Source: Bradyrhizobium sp. WSM1417
GTDB lineage: Bacteria; Pseudomonadota; Alphaproteobacteria; Rhizobiales; Xanthobacteraceae
DNA length: 64,000 bases
Direction of reading: 5' to 3'
Assembly: GCF_000515415.1 (NCBI RefSeq)
Contig: NZ_KI911783.1
Coordinates: forward strand, 5,381,831-5,445,830
The position numbers were made by a program, and so were the translations under genes. This document shows, piece after piece, positions 40,898-51,225 of the stretch. Position 1 is the stretch's first letter. The number at the start of each line of letters is the position of its first letter. The notes under the pieces were generated by a model. That model saw only the letters and a program-made list of their open reading frames with translations. It did no database searches and was not told the origin of the DNA.

Positions 40898-41671
40898 TCA
40901 GTTCCGCCGCGGTTGGATCGGGAAATCATACGGCGCACCGCCCGCCCCCGGCAGTGAAAAGTGCCACCACTCCTTCGCATAGTTCACAAAGCCTTGCCTC
41001 GCCATCGCTGCCACGAGCCGCTTGCGCCAGGCGCGCTGGTCCGGACTGATCGACGGTGCGGCGGTGTGCCCTTTCACGTCGGTGCAGTCATAGCCGGTGC
41101 CCATGTCGACGCTGCCCTCGGGCGGGCGCGACTCGACCGGCGCCGTACAATCGGCGTAGGCCTTTGACGGGTCGTATTTGCCTGAATTGTCCACCTTGAG
41201 ATCGACCAGCGTGAGATCGAGCGCGGCGCCCGTCGAATGCTGCGAGCGGCTTGCGATGTAGCCGAGGCGGAACAGCTCGGTCTTGGGAATCTTGGGATTG
41301 TAGCGCCGCTCGGCAACCGTCTCGTGGCCGTTCTGCGACCACTTGACCATGTCGAGCGAGGCCCGCGCCGGCCGGTAGCAGTCGAACATCTTCAGCGAGA
41401 GATTTTGCGCCGCCAGTTCCTGCTGGACCGCCTTCAACCGCAGCCCAACCTCCCGCTTCACCACGCATTCGCCGGCGCCGTAGCCGGCGAGCGGACGGCC
41501 GACGAAATTGTTCGAGGTGGCGTAGCGGATGTCCTGGACGATGCTGGGGTCGATGTCGCGCAAATAGACGAAACCGCCGGGCAATGTCTGTGCCCGCACC
41601 GGGGCGAGGGTTGACGTCGCAAGCAGCCCAACAAGCGCTGCGCGCGCCGCGATCCCAGTCTTTGCGGTCAT
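40898..41671 (-). CDS. Periplasmic D-alanyl-D-alanine dipeptidase, VanX/DdpX family
   Basis: Protein of 257 residues with a signal peptide (about residues 1-27, ending PVRAQ). The M15D zinc-peptidase motifs follow: SQHSTGAALDLTLVDL with His and Asp ligands, and KEWWHFSL with the catalytic Glu and last His ligand. FDCYRPARASLDMVKWS near residue 95 is the VanX Arg region. Family members split D-Ala-D-Ala; in Gram-negatives without vancomycin resistance the role is D-Ala recycling or peptidoglycan turnover. It follows the caspase-like pseudogene by a few bases (stop overlap). Confidence 0.82.
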   Translation of the reverse strand: MTAKTGIAARAALVGLLATSTLAPVRAQTLPGGFVYLRDIDPSIVQDIRYATSNNFVGRPLAGYGAGECVVKREVGLRLKAVQQELAAQNLSLKMFDCYRPARASLDMVKWSQNGHETVAERRYNPKIPKTELFRLGYIASRSQHSTGAALDLTLVDLKVDNSGKYDPSKAYADCTAPVESRPPEGSVDMGTGYDCTDVKGHTAAPSISPDQRAWRKRLVAAMARQGFVNYAKEWWHFSLPGAGGAPYDFPIQPRRN

Positions 41672-43070
41672 TGCACCGTATCCGAGTTGACCAGAAGTTT
41701 TGTGATCGCGGTATCCGTGTATTTATTACCGGCCCAGACGTCGTCGATGATGAATTTCAGCCAAAAGGCGGCTATTGGCGAGCGCAATCCCAGCAGCTGC
41801 GCCGACAGCTTGTCGTCGAGGATGAAGATCTGCGACTCGCCCCCGGAGAACAACACGCGGAGCTGGCGAACCCTGTTGTTCTTGGCAAATATGTCGGGGC
41901 TCTTCTGGTAGCCGTTCTGCACATGGATCGATTTGACCCGCCGCAGGGTTTCGAACTCGACTGTGACCCATTCGCCAATACCGTTGCCTGGCGCGCCCTC
42001 GACCCAGGCCGTCCCCGTCGAGGCGTCAAACAGGTTCGTCGCGCCGTATGATTGCCGAATTGCGGCTTTAGCATCGAACTGACGCAATAAGTTTCAAAGC
42101 CGCTGCGGGCGCAGCTTTCACCTGGCGCGGAAGGGCGCGGTGGACGCATGGTCGCGCGCTCCGCGACCGCAGGCCGGGCCTGCGGCTTCACCAGCATGCC
42201 CGCCACTGGCCGCTCCGACGACAGCGGCGCCCAGAGATAGATGCGCCCGCCGAGGGTCTGGTCGTAATAGGCCGGTGTTTGCTCGTGCGGCGCGGGTTGG
42301 CCGCCGCCATCGGTCGCCATCAGCGCCAGAGCTGCCACGCGTTCGCGCACCTCAACCGCGAGATCTCCGAGATGCAGCTCGGGCCGTTTCAGCTGCTCGA
42401 CGAATATCCGCGTGAACACCGAATTATGAGCCGTGTCGTTGCTACCGAGCTGGTCGAGCGCGGTTTGGCCGATCCCCGCCGAATAGAGTGTGAATATCCC
42501 GCGCGCGGGCCGGGCATCAGCGAGCCCTCGTGTGTTCCCGATCGAACGACCCGCGGCGCGCGGAAACGGATTGTCACGACAGGCATCGATGACAACGAAG
42601 GCCACGCGCACCGACTTCGCCTGGAGCTCCGCGATCAAATCGGGCTCCGCGATTGAGGCGCCGCGCACCCGCGCTTCAGCGCCCTCGGTGACAGCAGGCA
42701 CATCGCTCGGCACGAGGTAGTTCACACCGGCGATCGCAACGCCATGCCCCGCATAAAACACGGCAGCGGTATCGCCCGGCTCGAGCCGCGCGGTGAAATC
42801 CGCGAGCCGGTCGATCATGCCCTGGCGGCCGAGGTTGGTCCCCAGCACGATCTCAAAGCGGAGTGATCTCAGCGCATCCGCGATGGTGGTTGCGTCATTG
42901 GTCGCCTTCTTCAATTGACGGTCCGGCGGGAGGTTAGGATAGAGGTCGTTGCCGATCACGAGCGCCACGCGCTTCTCCGCCAGCGCCGGTGTCGCCACGC
43001 CGACAAGGCAAACCGCCGCCAGCGCAGCAGCATTGCGCACCAGTCGATTAAAATACCGCATGCCCGTCAT
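41668..43070 (-). pseudogene. Caspase-domain protein with discoidin-like C-terminus, single-base frameshift
   Basis: A signal peptide (about residues 1-31) precedes a C14-type caspase fold with [26 protein letters not shown] (His109) and VIDACRDNPFP (Cys164), so the catalytic dyad is intact. The frame then leaves the expected text after SGFETYCVSSMLKPQFGN, and the expected continuation SYGATNLFDASTGTAWVEGAPGNG, a galactose-binding (F5/8 C-like) domain, is in the next frame. One missing base near 42051 explains this; restoring it gives about 467 residues. It may be a real mutation or a sequencing error. Confidence 0.75.
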
Positions 43071-43232
43071 GATCCGGCCCGTGACGCAACGAATGGCGCG
43101 AGTCTAGCGCAAAGCGGTAGCCCCGAACACGGGCGGGCGGAGCCCTCCCTCCGGCAAGTGTCGGGGGATAACTCCCCGCCCGAGCTTTGGCCCTTGCCCC
43201 CCCGGCCATCCCCGCCTATAGCTCTCGCTTTA

Positions 43233-44180
43233 ATGACATCGAAATCGACCTTCGTCCTCGGCCACCGGCATTTGCTGGGCATCGAGGGCCTTTCCGCGGC
43301 CGACATCACCGGCCTCCTCGACCTGTCCGAAGAATATGTCGAGCTCAACCGCCAGGTTGACAAGAAGCGCACCGTCCTGCGTGGACGGACGCAGGTGAAC
43401 CTCTTCTTCGAGGCTTCCACCCGGACCCAATCCTCGTTCGAGCTCGCCGGCAAACGGCTGGGCGCCGACGTCATGAACATGTCGGTGTCCTCCTCGTCCA
43501 TCAAAAAGGGCGAGACGCTGGTCGACACGGCCATGACGCTCAACGCCATGCACCCGGATATCCTGGTGGTGCGCCATCACGCCTCCGGCGCGGTGGAACT
43601 GCTGGCCCGCAAGGTCGACGGTGCCGTGATCAATGCCGGCGACGGCGCGCACGAGCATCCGACACAAGCCCTGCTCGACGCGCTGACCATCCGCCGCAAC
43701 AAGGGCCGGCTCGAGGGCCTCGTGGTCGCAATCTGCGGCGACGTGCTGCATTCGCGCGTCGCCCGCTCCAACATCATCCTGCTCAACGCGATGGGCGCCC
43801 GCGTCCGCGTCGTCGGCCCCTCCACGCTGCTGCCGCCGGGCATCGAGCGGATGGGCGTCGAGGTCGCGCGCGACATGCGCGAGGGGCTCAACGGCGCCGA
43901 CATCGTCATGATGTTGCGGCTCCAGCGCGAGCGCATGAACGGCTCCTTCGTGCCGTCGACCTCCGAGTATTTCCATTATTTCGGCCTGGACCAGAAGAAG
44001 CTCGCCTACGCCAAGCCAGACGCCCTGGTCATGCATCCCGGCCCCATGAACCGCGGCGTCGAGATCGACACTGCGGTTGCTGACGGCGCGCAGTCCCTGA
44101 TCCGCGAACAGGTGGAAATGGGCGTGGCCGTGCGCATGGCGGTGCTGGAAGCGCTCGCCCGCAACCTGCCGAACGCGTGA
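43233..44180 (+). CDS. pyrB: Aspartate carbamoyltransferase catalytic subunit
   Basis: PyrB joins carbamoyl phosphate and aspartate, the first committed step of pyrimidine synthesis. ATG 43233 gives 315 residues. Active-site text is complete: [20 protein letters not shown] (the S-T-R-T loop), [36 protein letters not shown] and [13 protein letters not shown]. It overlaps pyrC at TGATG. No regulatory PyrI is near, so this is likely the class B type ATCase that partners a dihydroorotase-like PyrC. Confidence 0.95.
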   Translation: MTSKSTFVLGHRHLLGIEGLSAADITGLLDLSEEYVELNRQVDKKRTVLRGRTQVNLFFEASTRTQSSFELAGKRLGADVMNMSVSSSSIKKGETLVDTAMTLNAMHPDILVVRHHASGAVELLARKVDGAVINAGDGAHEHPTQALLDALTIRRNKGRLEGLVVAICGDVLHSRVARSNIILLNAMGARVRVVGPSTLLPPGIERMGVEVARDMREGLNGADIVMMLRLQRERMNGSFVPSTSEYFHYFGLDQKKLAYAKPDALVMHPGPMNRGVEIDTAVADGAQSLIREQVEMGVAVRMAVLEALARNLPNA

Positions 44181-45487
44181 TGCTCATGTTGACCGACCGC
44201 CGACCCATCCTGCTTGCCAACGCCCGCGTCGTCGACCCCTCCCGGGATTTCGATGGCCCTGGCGACGTCCTGATCGCCGACGGCATCATCCGGGAGACCC
44301 GCCGCGGCATTGGCGCTGCCGGCGTCCCCGAGGGCACCGACGTCGTCAACTGCGCCGGCAAGATCGTCGCACCCGGCCTGATCGACATGCGCGCCTTCGT
44401 CGGCGAGCCCGGCTTCAGCCATCGCGAGACCTTTGCCTCCGCGAGCCAGGCGGCTGCGACCGGCGGCATCACCACCATCATCTGCCAGCCCGACACCTTG
44501 CCGGTGATCGACAACTCGGCGACCGTCGACTTCGTGATGCGTCGCGCCCGTGACACCGCGATCGTCAACATCCAGCCGATGGCGGCGCTCACCAAGGGCA
44601 TGCACGGCGAGGAGATGACCGAGTTCGGCCTCCTCAAGGCGGCCGGCGCGATCGCCTTCAGCGACTGCGACAAGAGCGTGATCAACGCGCAGGTGATGCG
44701 CCGCGCCTTGACCTACGCGCGCGATTTCGACGCGCTGATCGTGCACTACACCGAGGATCGCGATCTCGTCGGCGAAGGCGTGATGAACGAGGGCGAGTTC
44801 GCCTCGCGGCTCGGCCTGATGGGCATCCCGAACGCGGCGGAGGCCGTGATGCTGGAGCGCGACATGCGCCTGGTCGCGCTCACCGGCGGCCGCTATCACG
44901 CGGCCTCGCTGACCTGCATCGAGTCGCTCGACGTGCTCAAGCGCGCCCGCGACGTCGGGCTCGCCGTGACCGCCTCGGCCTCGATCAACCACCTTGCGCT
45001 GAACGAGAACGACATCGGCCCTTACCGTTCGTTCCTGAAGCTGTCGCCGCCGTTGCGCACCGAGGACGACCGCCGCGCGCTGGTCGCCGCCGTCGCCTCC
45101 GGCCTCATCGACGTCATCATGTCCGACCACAATCCGCAGGACGTCGAGGTCAAGCGCCTGCCTTTCGCAGAAGCAGCCCCCGGCGCCATCGGCCTGGAGA
45201 CCATGCTCCCGGCGGGCCTTCGCCTGGTGCACAATGACGAATTGGACCTCAAGACGCTGATCCGGGCGATGTCGACCCGGCCGGCCGAGATTTTGGGATT
45301 GCCTGGCGGAACCCTGCGCACAGGCAGCCCGGCCGACGTCATCGTGATCGACCCAGATGTGCCCTGGGTGGTCGATCCCGCCGACCTCAAATCGCCGTGC
45401 AAGAATACCCCGTTCGACGAGGCCCGCTTTACAGGCCGCGTGGTGCGCACCATTGTCGGCGGACGGACGGTGTACGAACATGTCTGA
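44180..45487 (+). CDS. pyrC: Dihydroorotase-like protein, metal site altered
   Basis: Amidohydrolase-fold protein of 435 residues starting at the ATG of the TGATG overlap with pyrB. The family position normally read as D-x-H-x-H-L-R-E-P-G is [11 protein letters not shown] here (about residues 68-78), so both metal-binding His of the HxH are missing. Further ligand regions remain: SINHLAL and IMSDHNPQD. Dihydroorotase-like PyrC' proteins without the metal site occur in pseudomonads, where they support PyrB assembly rather than catalysis. A separate active dihydroorotase would then be needed elsewhere. Confidence 0.85.
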   Translation: MLMLTDRRPILLANARVVDPSRDFDGPGDVLIADGIIRETRRGIGAAGVPEGTDVVNCAGKIVAPGLIDMRAFVGEPGFSHRETFASASQAAATGGITTIICQPDTLPVIDNSATVDFVMRRARDTAIVNIQPMAALTKGMHGEEMTEFGLLKAAGAIAFSDCDKSVINAQVMRRALTYARDFDALIVHYTEDRDLVGEGVMNEGEFASRLGLMGIPNAAEAVMLERDMRLVALTGGRYHAASLTCIESLDVLKRARDVGLAVTASASINHLALNENDIGPYRSFLKLSPPLRTEDDRRALVAAVASGLIDVIMSDHNPQDVEVKRLPFAEAAPGAIGLETMLPAGLRLVHNDELDLKTLIRAMSTRPAEILGLPGGTLRTGSPADVIVIDPDVPWVVDPADLKSPCKNTPFDEARFTGRVVRTIVGGRTVYEHV

Positions 45488-45504
45488 CGTGCGGAGCTGC
45501 AGCC

Positions 45505-45549
45505 AGGGAATTTGCAGACAGCGAATTTGCAGACAGGGAATTTGCAGAC
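45505..45549 (+). repeat. Three tandem 15-bp repeats abutting the plsY start codon
   Basis: The unit AGGGAATTTGCAGAC occurs three times (45505-45519, 45520-45534, 45535-45549); the middle copy differs at one base (AGCG). The last copy ends exactly at the A of the plsY ATG. Its AGGGAA lies 10 nt before the start and may serve as the ribosome site. Confidence 0.9.
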
Positions 45550-46146
45550 ATGGCGCTTGAATTGTTCCTGCCGGTGGCTTTCGTCATCGGATACCTGCTC
45601 GGCTCGATTCCGTTCGGACTGATCCTGACGAAACTCGGCGGCACGCAGGACATTCGCTCGATCGGCTCCGGCAGCATCGGCGCCACCAACGTGCTGCGCA
45701 CGGGGCGCAAAGGCCTTGCCGCCGCGACCCTGCTGTTCGACGCGCTCAAGGGCACCGTGGCGGTGGTGATCGCGGGCTACATCGCCGGTCCCAATGCCGC
45801 GATGCTGGCCGGGCTTGGCGCCTTCCTCGGCCATCTCTTCCCGGTCTGGCTCAAATTCAAAGGCGGCAAGGGTGTCGCCGTCTATATCGGCATCATGCTC
45901 GGGCTGTTCTGGCCAGCGGCGGTAGTGTTCTGCCTGCTCTGGTTGGCGACCGCCTTCACCGCCCGCTATTCCTCGCTCTCGGCCCTGGTGGCCTCGTTCA
46001 TCACCCCGCTGTTCCTGCTGTGGTTCGGCCAGCCCGCGCTCGCCGCACTGGCGGCGGTGCTGACGCTGCTGCTGTTCTACGCCCATCGCGAGAACATCAA
46101 GCGACTGCAATCGGGCAAGGAAAGCCGGATCGGCGAGAAGGCATAA
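45550..46146 (+). CDS. plsY: Glycerol-3-phosphate acyltransferase PlsY
   Basis: PlsY acylates glycerol 3-phosphate from acyl phosphate, the first step of phospholipid synthesis. ATG 45550 gives 198 residues with five membrane segments and the three family motifs: [49 protein letters not shown] and [19 protein letters not shown]. It lies 62 bp after pyrC with a run of three tandem 15-bp repeats in the gap. A second PlsY-like gene lies at the right edge of this window. Confidence 0.93.
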   Translation: MALELFLPVAFVIGYLLGSIPFGLILTKLGGTQDIRSIGSGSIGATNVLRTGRKGLAAATLLFDALKGTVAVVIAGYIAGPNAAMLAGLGAFLGHLFPVWLKFKGGKGVAVYIGIMLGLFWPAAVVFCLLWLATAFTARYSSLSALVASFITPLFLLWFGQPALAALAAVLTLLLFYAHRENIKRLQSGKESRIGEKA

Positions 46147-46290
46147 GCCGGGAATCCACGGATACCGCGGCACCCCTTCTGCATTATATCGCAAATGGTG
46201 TTCGCAACTTGCAGCCGAATCACGGCTGTATGGACGAACGGGTTCCAGGCCTGGCCCTGATCATGGGCATGGCTCTACGCGGTGCTCAGA

Positions 46291-47496
46291 ATGAGCGAGA
46301 AGATTGTCAGCGCGCATGTTGAAGGTGGCTTGCAGGGCACTGCGGCAAGCCGGATGCTCTCGACCACGGATATCTGGTCCGATGCGCCCGCGCCGGTTCC
46401 TGCTCCCAAGCCTGTGCCCGTTGCGTCACCAGCGCCGCAGCGTGCTCGCATCGCACAAGCTCCTCTGACAGTTGAGGCCGTGGTCGCTGCGGCACCAGTT
46501 GCACCCGCGCGGCCCCGCGCCAACCCATGGCCGCCGCAAAAACTGTCGCTGGCGCTTCAGGGCGGCGGCACCTTCGCCGCGTTCACCTGGGGCGTGCTGG
46601 AGCGTCTCCTCGAAGAGCCATCCATTGCGATCGACACCATCAGCGGCGCCAGTGCCGGCGCCATCAACGCGCTGCTGCTCGCCTCCGGTTTCGCCGAGGG
46701 TGGCCGCGAAGGCGCGCGCGCGCGGCTGAACCGGTTCTGGATCCGGCTGATGCACGAAGCCTCGTTCCGATCGCTGATGCTGATCGGCGGCTTCTCGCCG
46801 GCGGGAAGCTCGGTCGCGTTCGGTCCGACGCTGCGCTCCGGCCAGTTCGATCCGTTCGATCTCGATCCGCTGCGGCAGGCGCTGTCGCGCGACATCAACT
46901 TTTCCGCCTTGCGCGACCCGCGCTGCCCGAAGCTTCTGATCGCGGCGACCCGGATCCGCGACGGGCAGCAGCAGATCTTCCGCAACGACGTGATCACCGC
47001 CGACGTCGCGCTGGCCTCGACCTGTCCGCCGCTGGTTCATTGCGCGGTGGAGATCGACGGCGAGGCCTATTGGGACGGCGGCCTCGGAGGCAACCCGCCC
47101 CTGCTGCGGCTCGTGCAGGACACGACGAGCAGCGACATCCTGCTGGTCCAGGTCACGCCGGCGCGCGACAGCTACGTGCCGATCACGCTCGCCGCGATCG
47201 ACCGCAGGCTGGACCAGATCGCGGCCAACGCCGCCCTCAATGCCGAGATCGCGGCGATGGAATGGGCGCAATCGCAGACCGCATCGTCGTTGCGGCTCTC
47301 CAGGATCGCCGCGGAAGATTTCGTCGACGGCCTGGCGCAGCGCTCGTCCACCGATCTCGGCCGCGGCTTCATTCGCGCGCTTCACCGCAGCGGCCGCGAG
47401 GCTGCCGGGCGCTGGCTCAAGCAAGGTACCGATCACAGCGCAGCGGCGGCCGCATCCGGCCAGCGCATTGTTCCCCGCGAACCTGCGCTAGCCTGA
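46291..47496 (+). CDS. Patatin-like phospholipase
   Basis: Protein of 401 residues (ATG 46291; a GTG three codons upstream is possible). A Pro/Ala-rich N-terminal ~90 residues precede the patatin domain. LALQGGGTFAAFTWGVLERLL is the oxyanion loop, ISGASAGAINALLLASG the nucleophile elbow with the catalytic Ser, and YWDGGLGGNPPLLRL the Asp of the dyad. No signal peptide is seen. Patatins hydrolyse acyl esters of phospholipids or polyhydroxybutyrate-like polymers; the substrate is unknown. Its 3' end overlaps the convergent amidase gene by 9 bp. Confidence 0.87.
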   Translation: MSEKIVSAHVEGGLQGTAASRMLSTTDIWSDAPAPVPAPKPVPVASPAPQRARIAQAPLTVEAVVAAAPVAPARPRANPWPPQKLSLALQGGGTFAAFTWGVLERLLEEPSIAIDTISGASAGAINALLLASGFAEGGREGARARLNRFWIRLMHEASFRSLMLIGGFSPAGSSVAFGPTLRSGQFDPFDLDPLRQALSRDINFSALRDPRCPKLLIAATRIRDGQQQIFRNDVITADVALASTCPPLVHCAVEIDGEAYWDGGLGGNPPLLRLVQDTTSSDILLVQVTPARDSYVPITLAAIDRRLDQIAANAALNAEIAAMEWAQSQTASSLRLSRIAAEDFVDGLAQRSSTDLGRGFIRALHRSGREAAGRWLKQGTDHSAAAAASGQRIVPREPALA

Positions 47497-48732
47497 TTTC
47501 GCCAGCGCCTGCTCCAGGAACCACGCCGTCGCCAGCGCATGCGCGTCGTTGCCGAAGCGCGCGATCACCTGCACGCCGATCGGCAGGCCATTCGCTTTCA
47601 GCACCGGCACGTTGACGCAAGGATTTCCCATCAGCGTCCAGAGCCTGTTGTAGCGAGGGTCGCCTGTGCTCGCGAGCTCCTTGGCCGGCGGCGTGCCCGG
47701 CGCCGAATAGGTCAGCAGCACGTCGAACCCCTCGAACAATTCGCCAAGCTCGCGGCGTCCGCGGCGGCTGATCCGGCGCGCGTCGTCGTAGTCCTTGGGT
47801 GTGAGACCGACCGTCGCATCGAGACTGGCGCGCAGCATCGGCGCGATCTCGTCGTGGCGTTCGGAAAATTCCCAGGCGAGCGCGCGATGCGCCTCGAAGT
47901 CCTGAATGATCGGGTGGATACGCCAGGCCTCCTGCACCGCCTCCGGCAGATCGATGGTCTTCACGCTGGCGCCAGCCTTCTCGGCGGCCTTGATCGCGGC
48001 TTGCAGCCCCTCTTCGGCGGCCGGCTCCACGGCGCCGGCAAAGTCCTGCCGGATAACGCCGATGCGCGGCGCCTTCGCCGGCACGATGCCGGCGAATTCG
48101 GTGCGGCCGGTCATCGCAAGCAATCCGCGCGCGAGATCTTCTGCGCGCGCGCCGAACAGGCCGACCGTGTCGAGCGCCCACGAATAGCATTTGACGCCGA
48201 CCGTCGGCAGCATCCGGAACGACGGCTTGATCGCGGCGGTGCCGCAATAGGCGGCGGGCCGGATCACCGAGCCGCCGGTCTGGGTGCCCAGCGCCAGCGG
48301 GATCATGCCGGCACCGACCGCCGCGGCCGAGCCCGAGGACGAGCCGCCCGGCGTATGGCCGAGGTTATGCGGATTGAGCGTCGGGGTCGGATCGCGTGAG
48401 GCGAATGCCGTGGTCGTGGTCTTGCCGATGATGGTGGCGCCCGCCCGCTTCAGCATCATCACGACAGGCGCGTCCGCGCGCGGCTGCCAGCCGCGATAGA
48501 TCTCCGAGCCCATCTCGGTCGGCATATTGGCGGTGTCGATGATGTCCTTGATCCCGACCGCGATGCCGCGCAGCGGGCCGGCGCCTTGCGCCTTCGCGGA
48601 GCTGTCGTGACGGACGAAGGCGTGGACGTCCTTCTCCCGCGCCTCGATCGCCGCGTGCGATTGCGCGATGGCGGCCTCGGGCGAAAGCTCTCCCGCTTCG
48701 ATGCGGCGCTGGAGATCGGCGAGTGAGATCAT
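47488..48732 (-). CDS. Amidase (amidase-signature family)
   Basis: Enzyme of 414 residues related to GatA. The catalytic Lys lies in [13 protein letters not shown], the cis-Ser in [18 protein letters not shown] and the nucleophile in [17 protein letters not shown]. No tRNA-related C-terminus is seen, and it is shorter than GatA, so it probably hydrolyses a small amide. Substrate is unknown. ATG 48732 is clear. It is divergent from dprA and convergent with the patatin gene. Confidence 0.88.
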   Translation of the reverse strand: MISLADLQRRIEAGELSPEAAIAQSHAAIEAREKDVHAFVRHDSSAKAQGAGPLRGIAVGIKDIIDTANMPTEMGSEIYRGWQPRADAPVVMMLKRAGATIIGKTTTTAFASRDPTPTLNPHNLGHTPGGSSSGSAAAVGAGMIPLALGTQTGGSVIRPAAYCGTAAIKPSFRMLPTVGVKCYSWALDTVGLFGARAEDLARGLLAMTGRTEFAGIVPAKAPRIGVIRQDFAGAVEPAAEEGLQAAIKAAEKAGASVKTIDLPEAVQEAWRIHPIIQDFEAHRALAWEFSERHDEIAPMLRASLDATVGLTPKDYDDARRISRRGRRELGELFEGFDVLLTYSAPGTPPAKELASTGDPRYNRLWTLMGNPCVNVPVLKANGLPIGVQVIARFGNDAHALATAWFLEQALAKSG

Positions 48733-48846
48733 GGCAATACCCTTCTTATTGGGATCGCTTTTAGCATCGCGACGAAGCCGCGCAAGCGCACGCCGCTGTT
48801 GCCCACGCCCTCAGGTTGTTCCATGCTGTGCCTGCAAGGAGCTGCC

Positions 48847-49871
48847 GTGGACGCCATCAATCCAAGTGTAGAGCTGACCGAAGCCGACAGGACCGACCGC
48901 CTGCGGCTGATCCGGTCCGACAATGTCGGGCCGCGCACTTTCCGGTCGCTGGTCGATCATTTCGGCACAGCGCGCGCTGCGCTGGAGCGGCTGCCGGATC
49001 TCGCACGCCGCGGCGGCGCGCAGCGATCGGCGCGCATCTGTAGCGCCGACCAGGCGAAAGCCGAGCTCGCCGCGAGCCGCAAGTTCGGCATCGCCTGGCT
49101 CGCGCCCGGCGAGGACGGTTATCCGGCGCGGCTGGCAACGCTTGACGATGCGCCGCCGCTGCTCGCCGTGCGCGGCGACAATGCAACGCTGATGCGGCCG
49201 TCATCTCCGGCCTCGCCCGCGGCGTCGACCAGGCCGCGCACCGCGCCAGCGTCGAGAGCGGCACCATCGCCGTGCTCGCCGGCGGACACGACTGCATCTA
49301 TCCGCCGGAGCATGGCGATTTGCTCGCAGCGATCCTCGACCGCAAAGGTGCAGCGATCTCCGAGATGCCGCTCGGCCATGAGCCGCGCGCCCGCGACTTC
49401 CCCCGTCGCAACCGGCTGATCTCGGGCGCCGCGCTCGGAGTGGTCGTGGTCGAGGCGGCGCACCGCTCGGGCTCGCTGATCACCGCGCGCATGGCCGCCG
49501 AACAGGGCCGCGAAGTGTTCGCGGTGCCGGGCTCGCCGCTCGATCCGCGCGCCGCCGGCACCAATGATCTGATCAAGCAGGGCGCGACGCTGGTCACCGA
49601 AGCCGCCGACGTGGTCAACGCGGTCGCACCGATCATGGAGCGGCCGCTGATGCGCACCGCGAACGAGCCCGACAGCGAGCCGTTCGAAAGCGATCCGCAA
49701 GGACACGACCGCGATCAGATCACCGGCCTGCTCGGCCCTGCCCCCGTCACGATCGACGATCTCGTGCGGATGTCGGGCGCCTCGCCTGCCATCGTGCGCA
49801 CCGTGCTCTTCGAGCTCGAGCTCGCCGGCCGGCTCGAACGCCACGGCGGTGGCTTGGTCTCGCTGCTTTAA
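48847..49871 (+). pseudogene. dprA: dprA with internal deletion and frame change
   Basis: The start GTG 48847 has AAGGAG six bases upstream. The 5' part encodes a normal N-terminal region ending [14 protein letters not shown] near 49200. The expected next segment, with the Rossmann motif V-G-S-R-x-x-S near residue 120, is absent. The text resumes in another frame with [29 protein letters not shown], then [46 protein letters not shown] and a C-terminal winged helix. About 30 codons are missing and the frame is shifted. DprA loads RecA on incoming DNA in transformation; this copy should be inactive. Confidence 0.8.
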
Positions 49872-50278
49872 GGAGTGGTCCGCTCGTCGAAGCGCGTGCG
49901 CGCCGAGGCGATCTGCTCCTGATGCGTGATCGCCCATTCGCCGAGTGCCCTCACCGGCTGCTGCAGTCCGCGGCCGAGATCGGTCAGCTCGTAATCCACG
50001 CGCGGCGGAATGGTCGGAAAGATCGTGCGCGTGACCAGGCCGTCACGCTCGAGCCCGCGCAGCGTCAGGGTCAGCATCCGCTGCGAAATGCCGTTGATCA
50101 TGCGCTTGAGCTCGTTGAAGCGCTTCGGCCCGTCACTCAGCATCATGATGACGAACACGCTCCATTTGTCGCCGACGCGCGCGAGGATCGAGGCGACGCC
50201 GCGGCAGTCCGCATGGTTGGGATCCGGCCTTGGTGAGGCGGGCAAATCGATGTGCGCAGGTTTCAGGGATGTGCCCAT
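49868..50278 (-). CDS. HxlR-family transcriptional regulator, azoreductase-linked
   Basis: A 136-residue winged-helix protein. The Cys in [61 protein letters not shown] is the conserved position sensed in HxlR/YodB-type regulators, which respond to quinones, diamide or aldehydes by thiol chemistry. It is divergent from the azoreductase gene, which is exactly the target of such regulators in Bacillus (YodB and AzoR1). The TGTA-N8-TACA dyad in the gap is a candidate operator. Confidence 0.86.
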   Translation of the reverse strand: MGTSLKPAHIDLPASPRPDPNHADCRGVASILARVGDKWSVFVIMMLSDGPKRFNELKRMINGISQRMLTLTLRGLERDGLVTRTIFPTIPPRVDYELTDLGRGLQQPVRALGEWAITHQEQIASARTRFDERTTP

Positions 50279-50322
50279 GGCTCAAAAAGGTGCGTTCTTG
50301 CGGGGATTTCGATAGTCACTCA

Positions 50323-50338
50323 TGTAGCTCTGGTTACA
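50323..50338. promoter_or_regulatory. Candidate HxlR operator upstream of azoR
   Basis: TGTA (50323-50326) and TACA (50335-50338) are inverted around an 8-bp spacer in the 83-bp divergent gap. HxlR/YodB-type dimers bind such short dyads with TAC half-sites. The match is short, so it could be chance. Confidence 0.35.
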
Positions 50339-50361
50339 AACATATACTAGGGTGATCCCGA

Positions 50362-50970
50362 ATGAAACTCCTCCACATGGACTCCAGCGTGCTCGGCCCC
50401 CACTCCGTTTCCCGGCAGGTCTCCGCCGCCATCGTCGATCGTCTCAGGCAGGCGATGCCGTCGCTCGACATCGTCTATCGCGACCTGACGCAGAGCCCGC
50501 TCGCCCATCTCTCCGGCTCGCATCTGGCGGCCGCGCAAGGCCGGCCCGCACCGGCGGAGCTCGGCCCCGACCTCGCCGCCAGCAAGGCCGCGCTGGACGA
50601 ATTCCTTGCCGCCGAGATCGCCGTGATCGGCGCGCCCATGTACAATTTCACCATTCCCAGCCAGCTCAAGGCCTGGATCGACCGGGTCCTGGTGGCGGGG
50701 AAGACGTTCAGCTACGGCGCGAACGGACCGCAGGGCCTTGCCGGCGCCAAGCGCGTGATCTTCGCGATCTCGCGCGGGGGCTATTACGGCGCGGGCACGC
50801 CCGCCGCGTCGCTGGAGCACCTCGAAAGCTATCTGCGTGGCGTGTTCGGCTTCATGGGCATCCATCATCCCGAATTCATCAGCGCCGATGGCATCCAGGT
50901 CGGGCCGGAGCATCGCGAGAAGTCGCTCGCAAGCGCGCTTCAGGCGGCAACCGCCCTCCGCGCGGCCTGA
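50362..50970 (+). CDS. azoR: FMN-dependent NADH-azoreductase
   Basis: Flavodoxin-fold quinone/azo reductase of 202 residues from ATG 50362, after AGGG. It begins [20 protein letters not shown], the FMN phosphate loop, and has [30 protein letters not shown], the classic AzoR signature, and ISRGGYYG. AzoR enzymes reduce quinones and azo compounds by two electrons and protect against quinone stress. It is divergent from an HxlR regulator. Confidence 0.9.
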   Translation: MKLLHMDSSVLGPHSVSRQVSAAIVDRLRQAMPSLDIVYRDLTQSPLAHLSGSHLAAAQGRPAPAELGPDLAASKAALDEFLAAEIAVIGAPMYNFTIPSQLKAWIDRVLVAGKTFSYGANGPQGLAGAKRVIFAISRGGYYGAGTPAASLEHLESYLRGVFGFMGIHHPEFISADGIQVGPEHREKSLASALQAATALRAA

Positions 50971-51042
50971 CGCAACGCGCACATTATCAGCCGCCGCAAC
51001 ATTGCCTGCGGCGGCTGATCGACCGGTGCGCGGTCGGCGAAG

Positions 51043-51225
51043 CTAAAACCAGGCGCCCTGAATGCCGAGGATGACGGCGACGAGCGAAACGAACAGGCCG
51101 ATGCCGGAGAAAAGAGCGACCCCGATGAACTCGGAGGTGTCGGAACGCTTGGCGGGAACGGCGGAATTTTCGGTGTAAATACGCGGTGCTGAAATCGGGG
51201 AAATAATACGAGCTGCCTTTGGCAT
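51043..51225 (-). CDS. Small single-pass membrane protein
   Basis: A 60-residue protein from ATG 51225, with AGGGAG upstream. The N-terminal half is polar (PKAARIISPISAPRIYTENSAVPAKRSDTSEF) and the C-terminal half is one membrane helix (IGVALFSGIGLFVSLVAVILGIQ). It ends GAWF. I do not recognise the family; small proteins of this type occur in Bradyrhizobium. Confidence 0.65.
   Translation of the reverse strand: MPKAARIISPISAPRIYTENSAVPAKRSDTSEFIGVALFSGIGLFVSLVAVILGIQGAWF

Noticed and set aside
41668..42087. Separate 139-codon gene for the discoidin-like part
   Set aside because: Its text is the direct continuation of the caspase protein after a one-base shift, and there is no ribosome site for an independent start.
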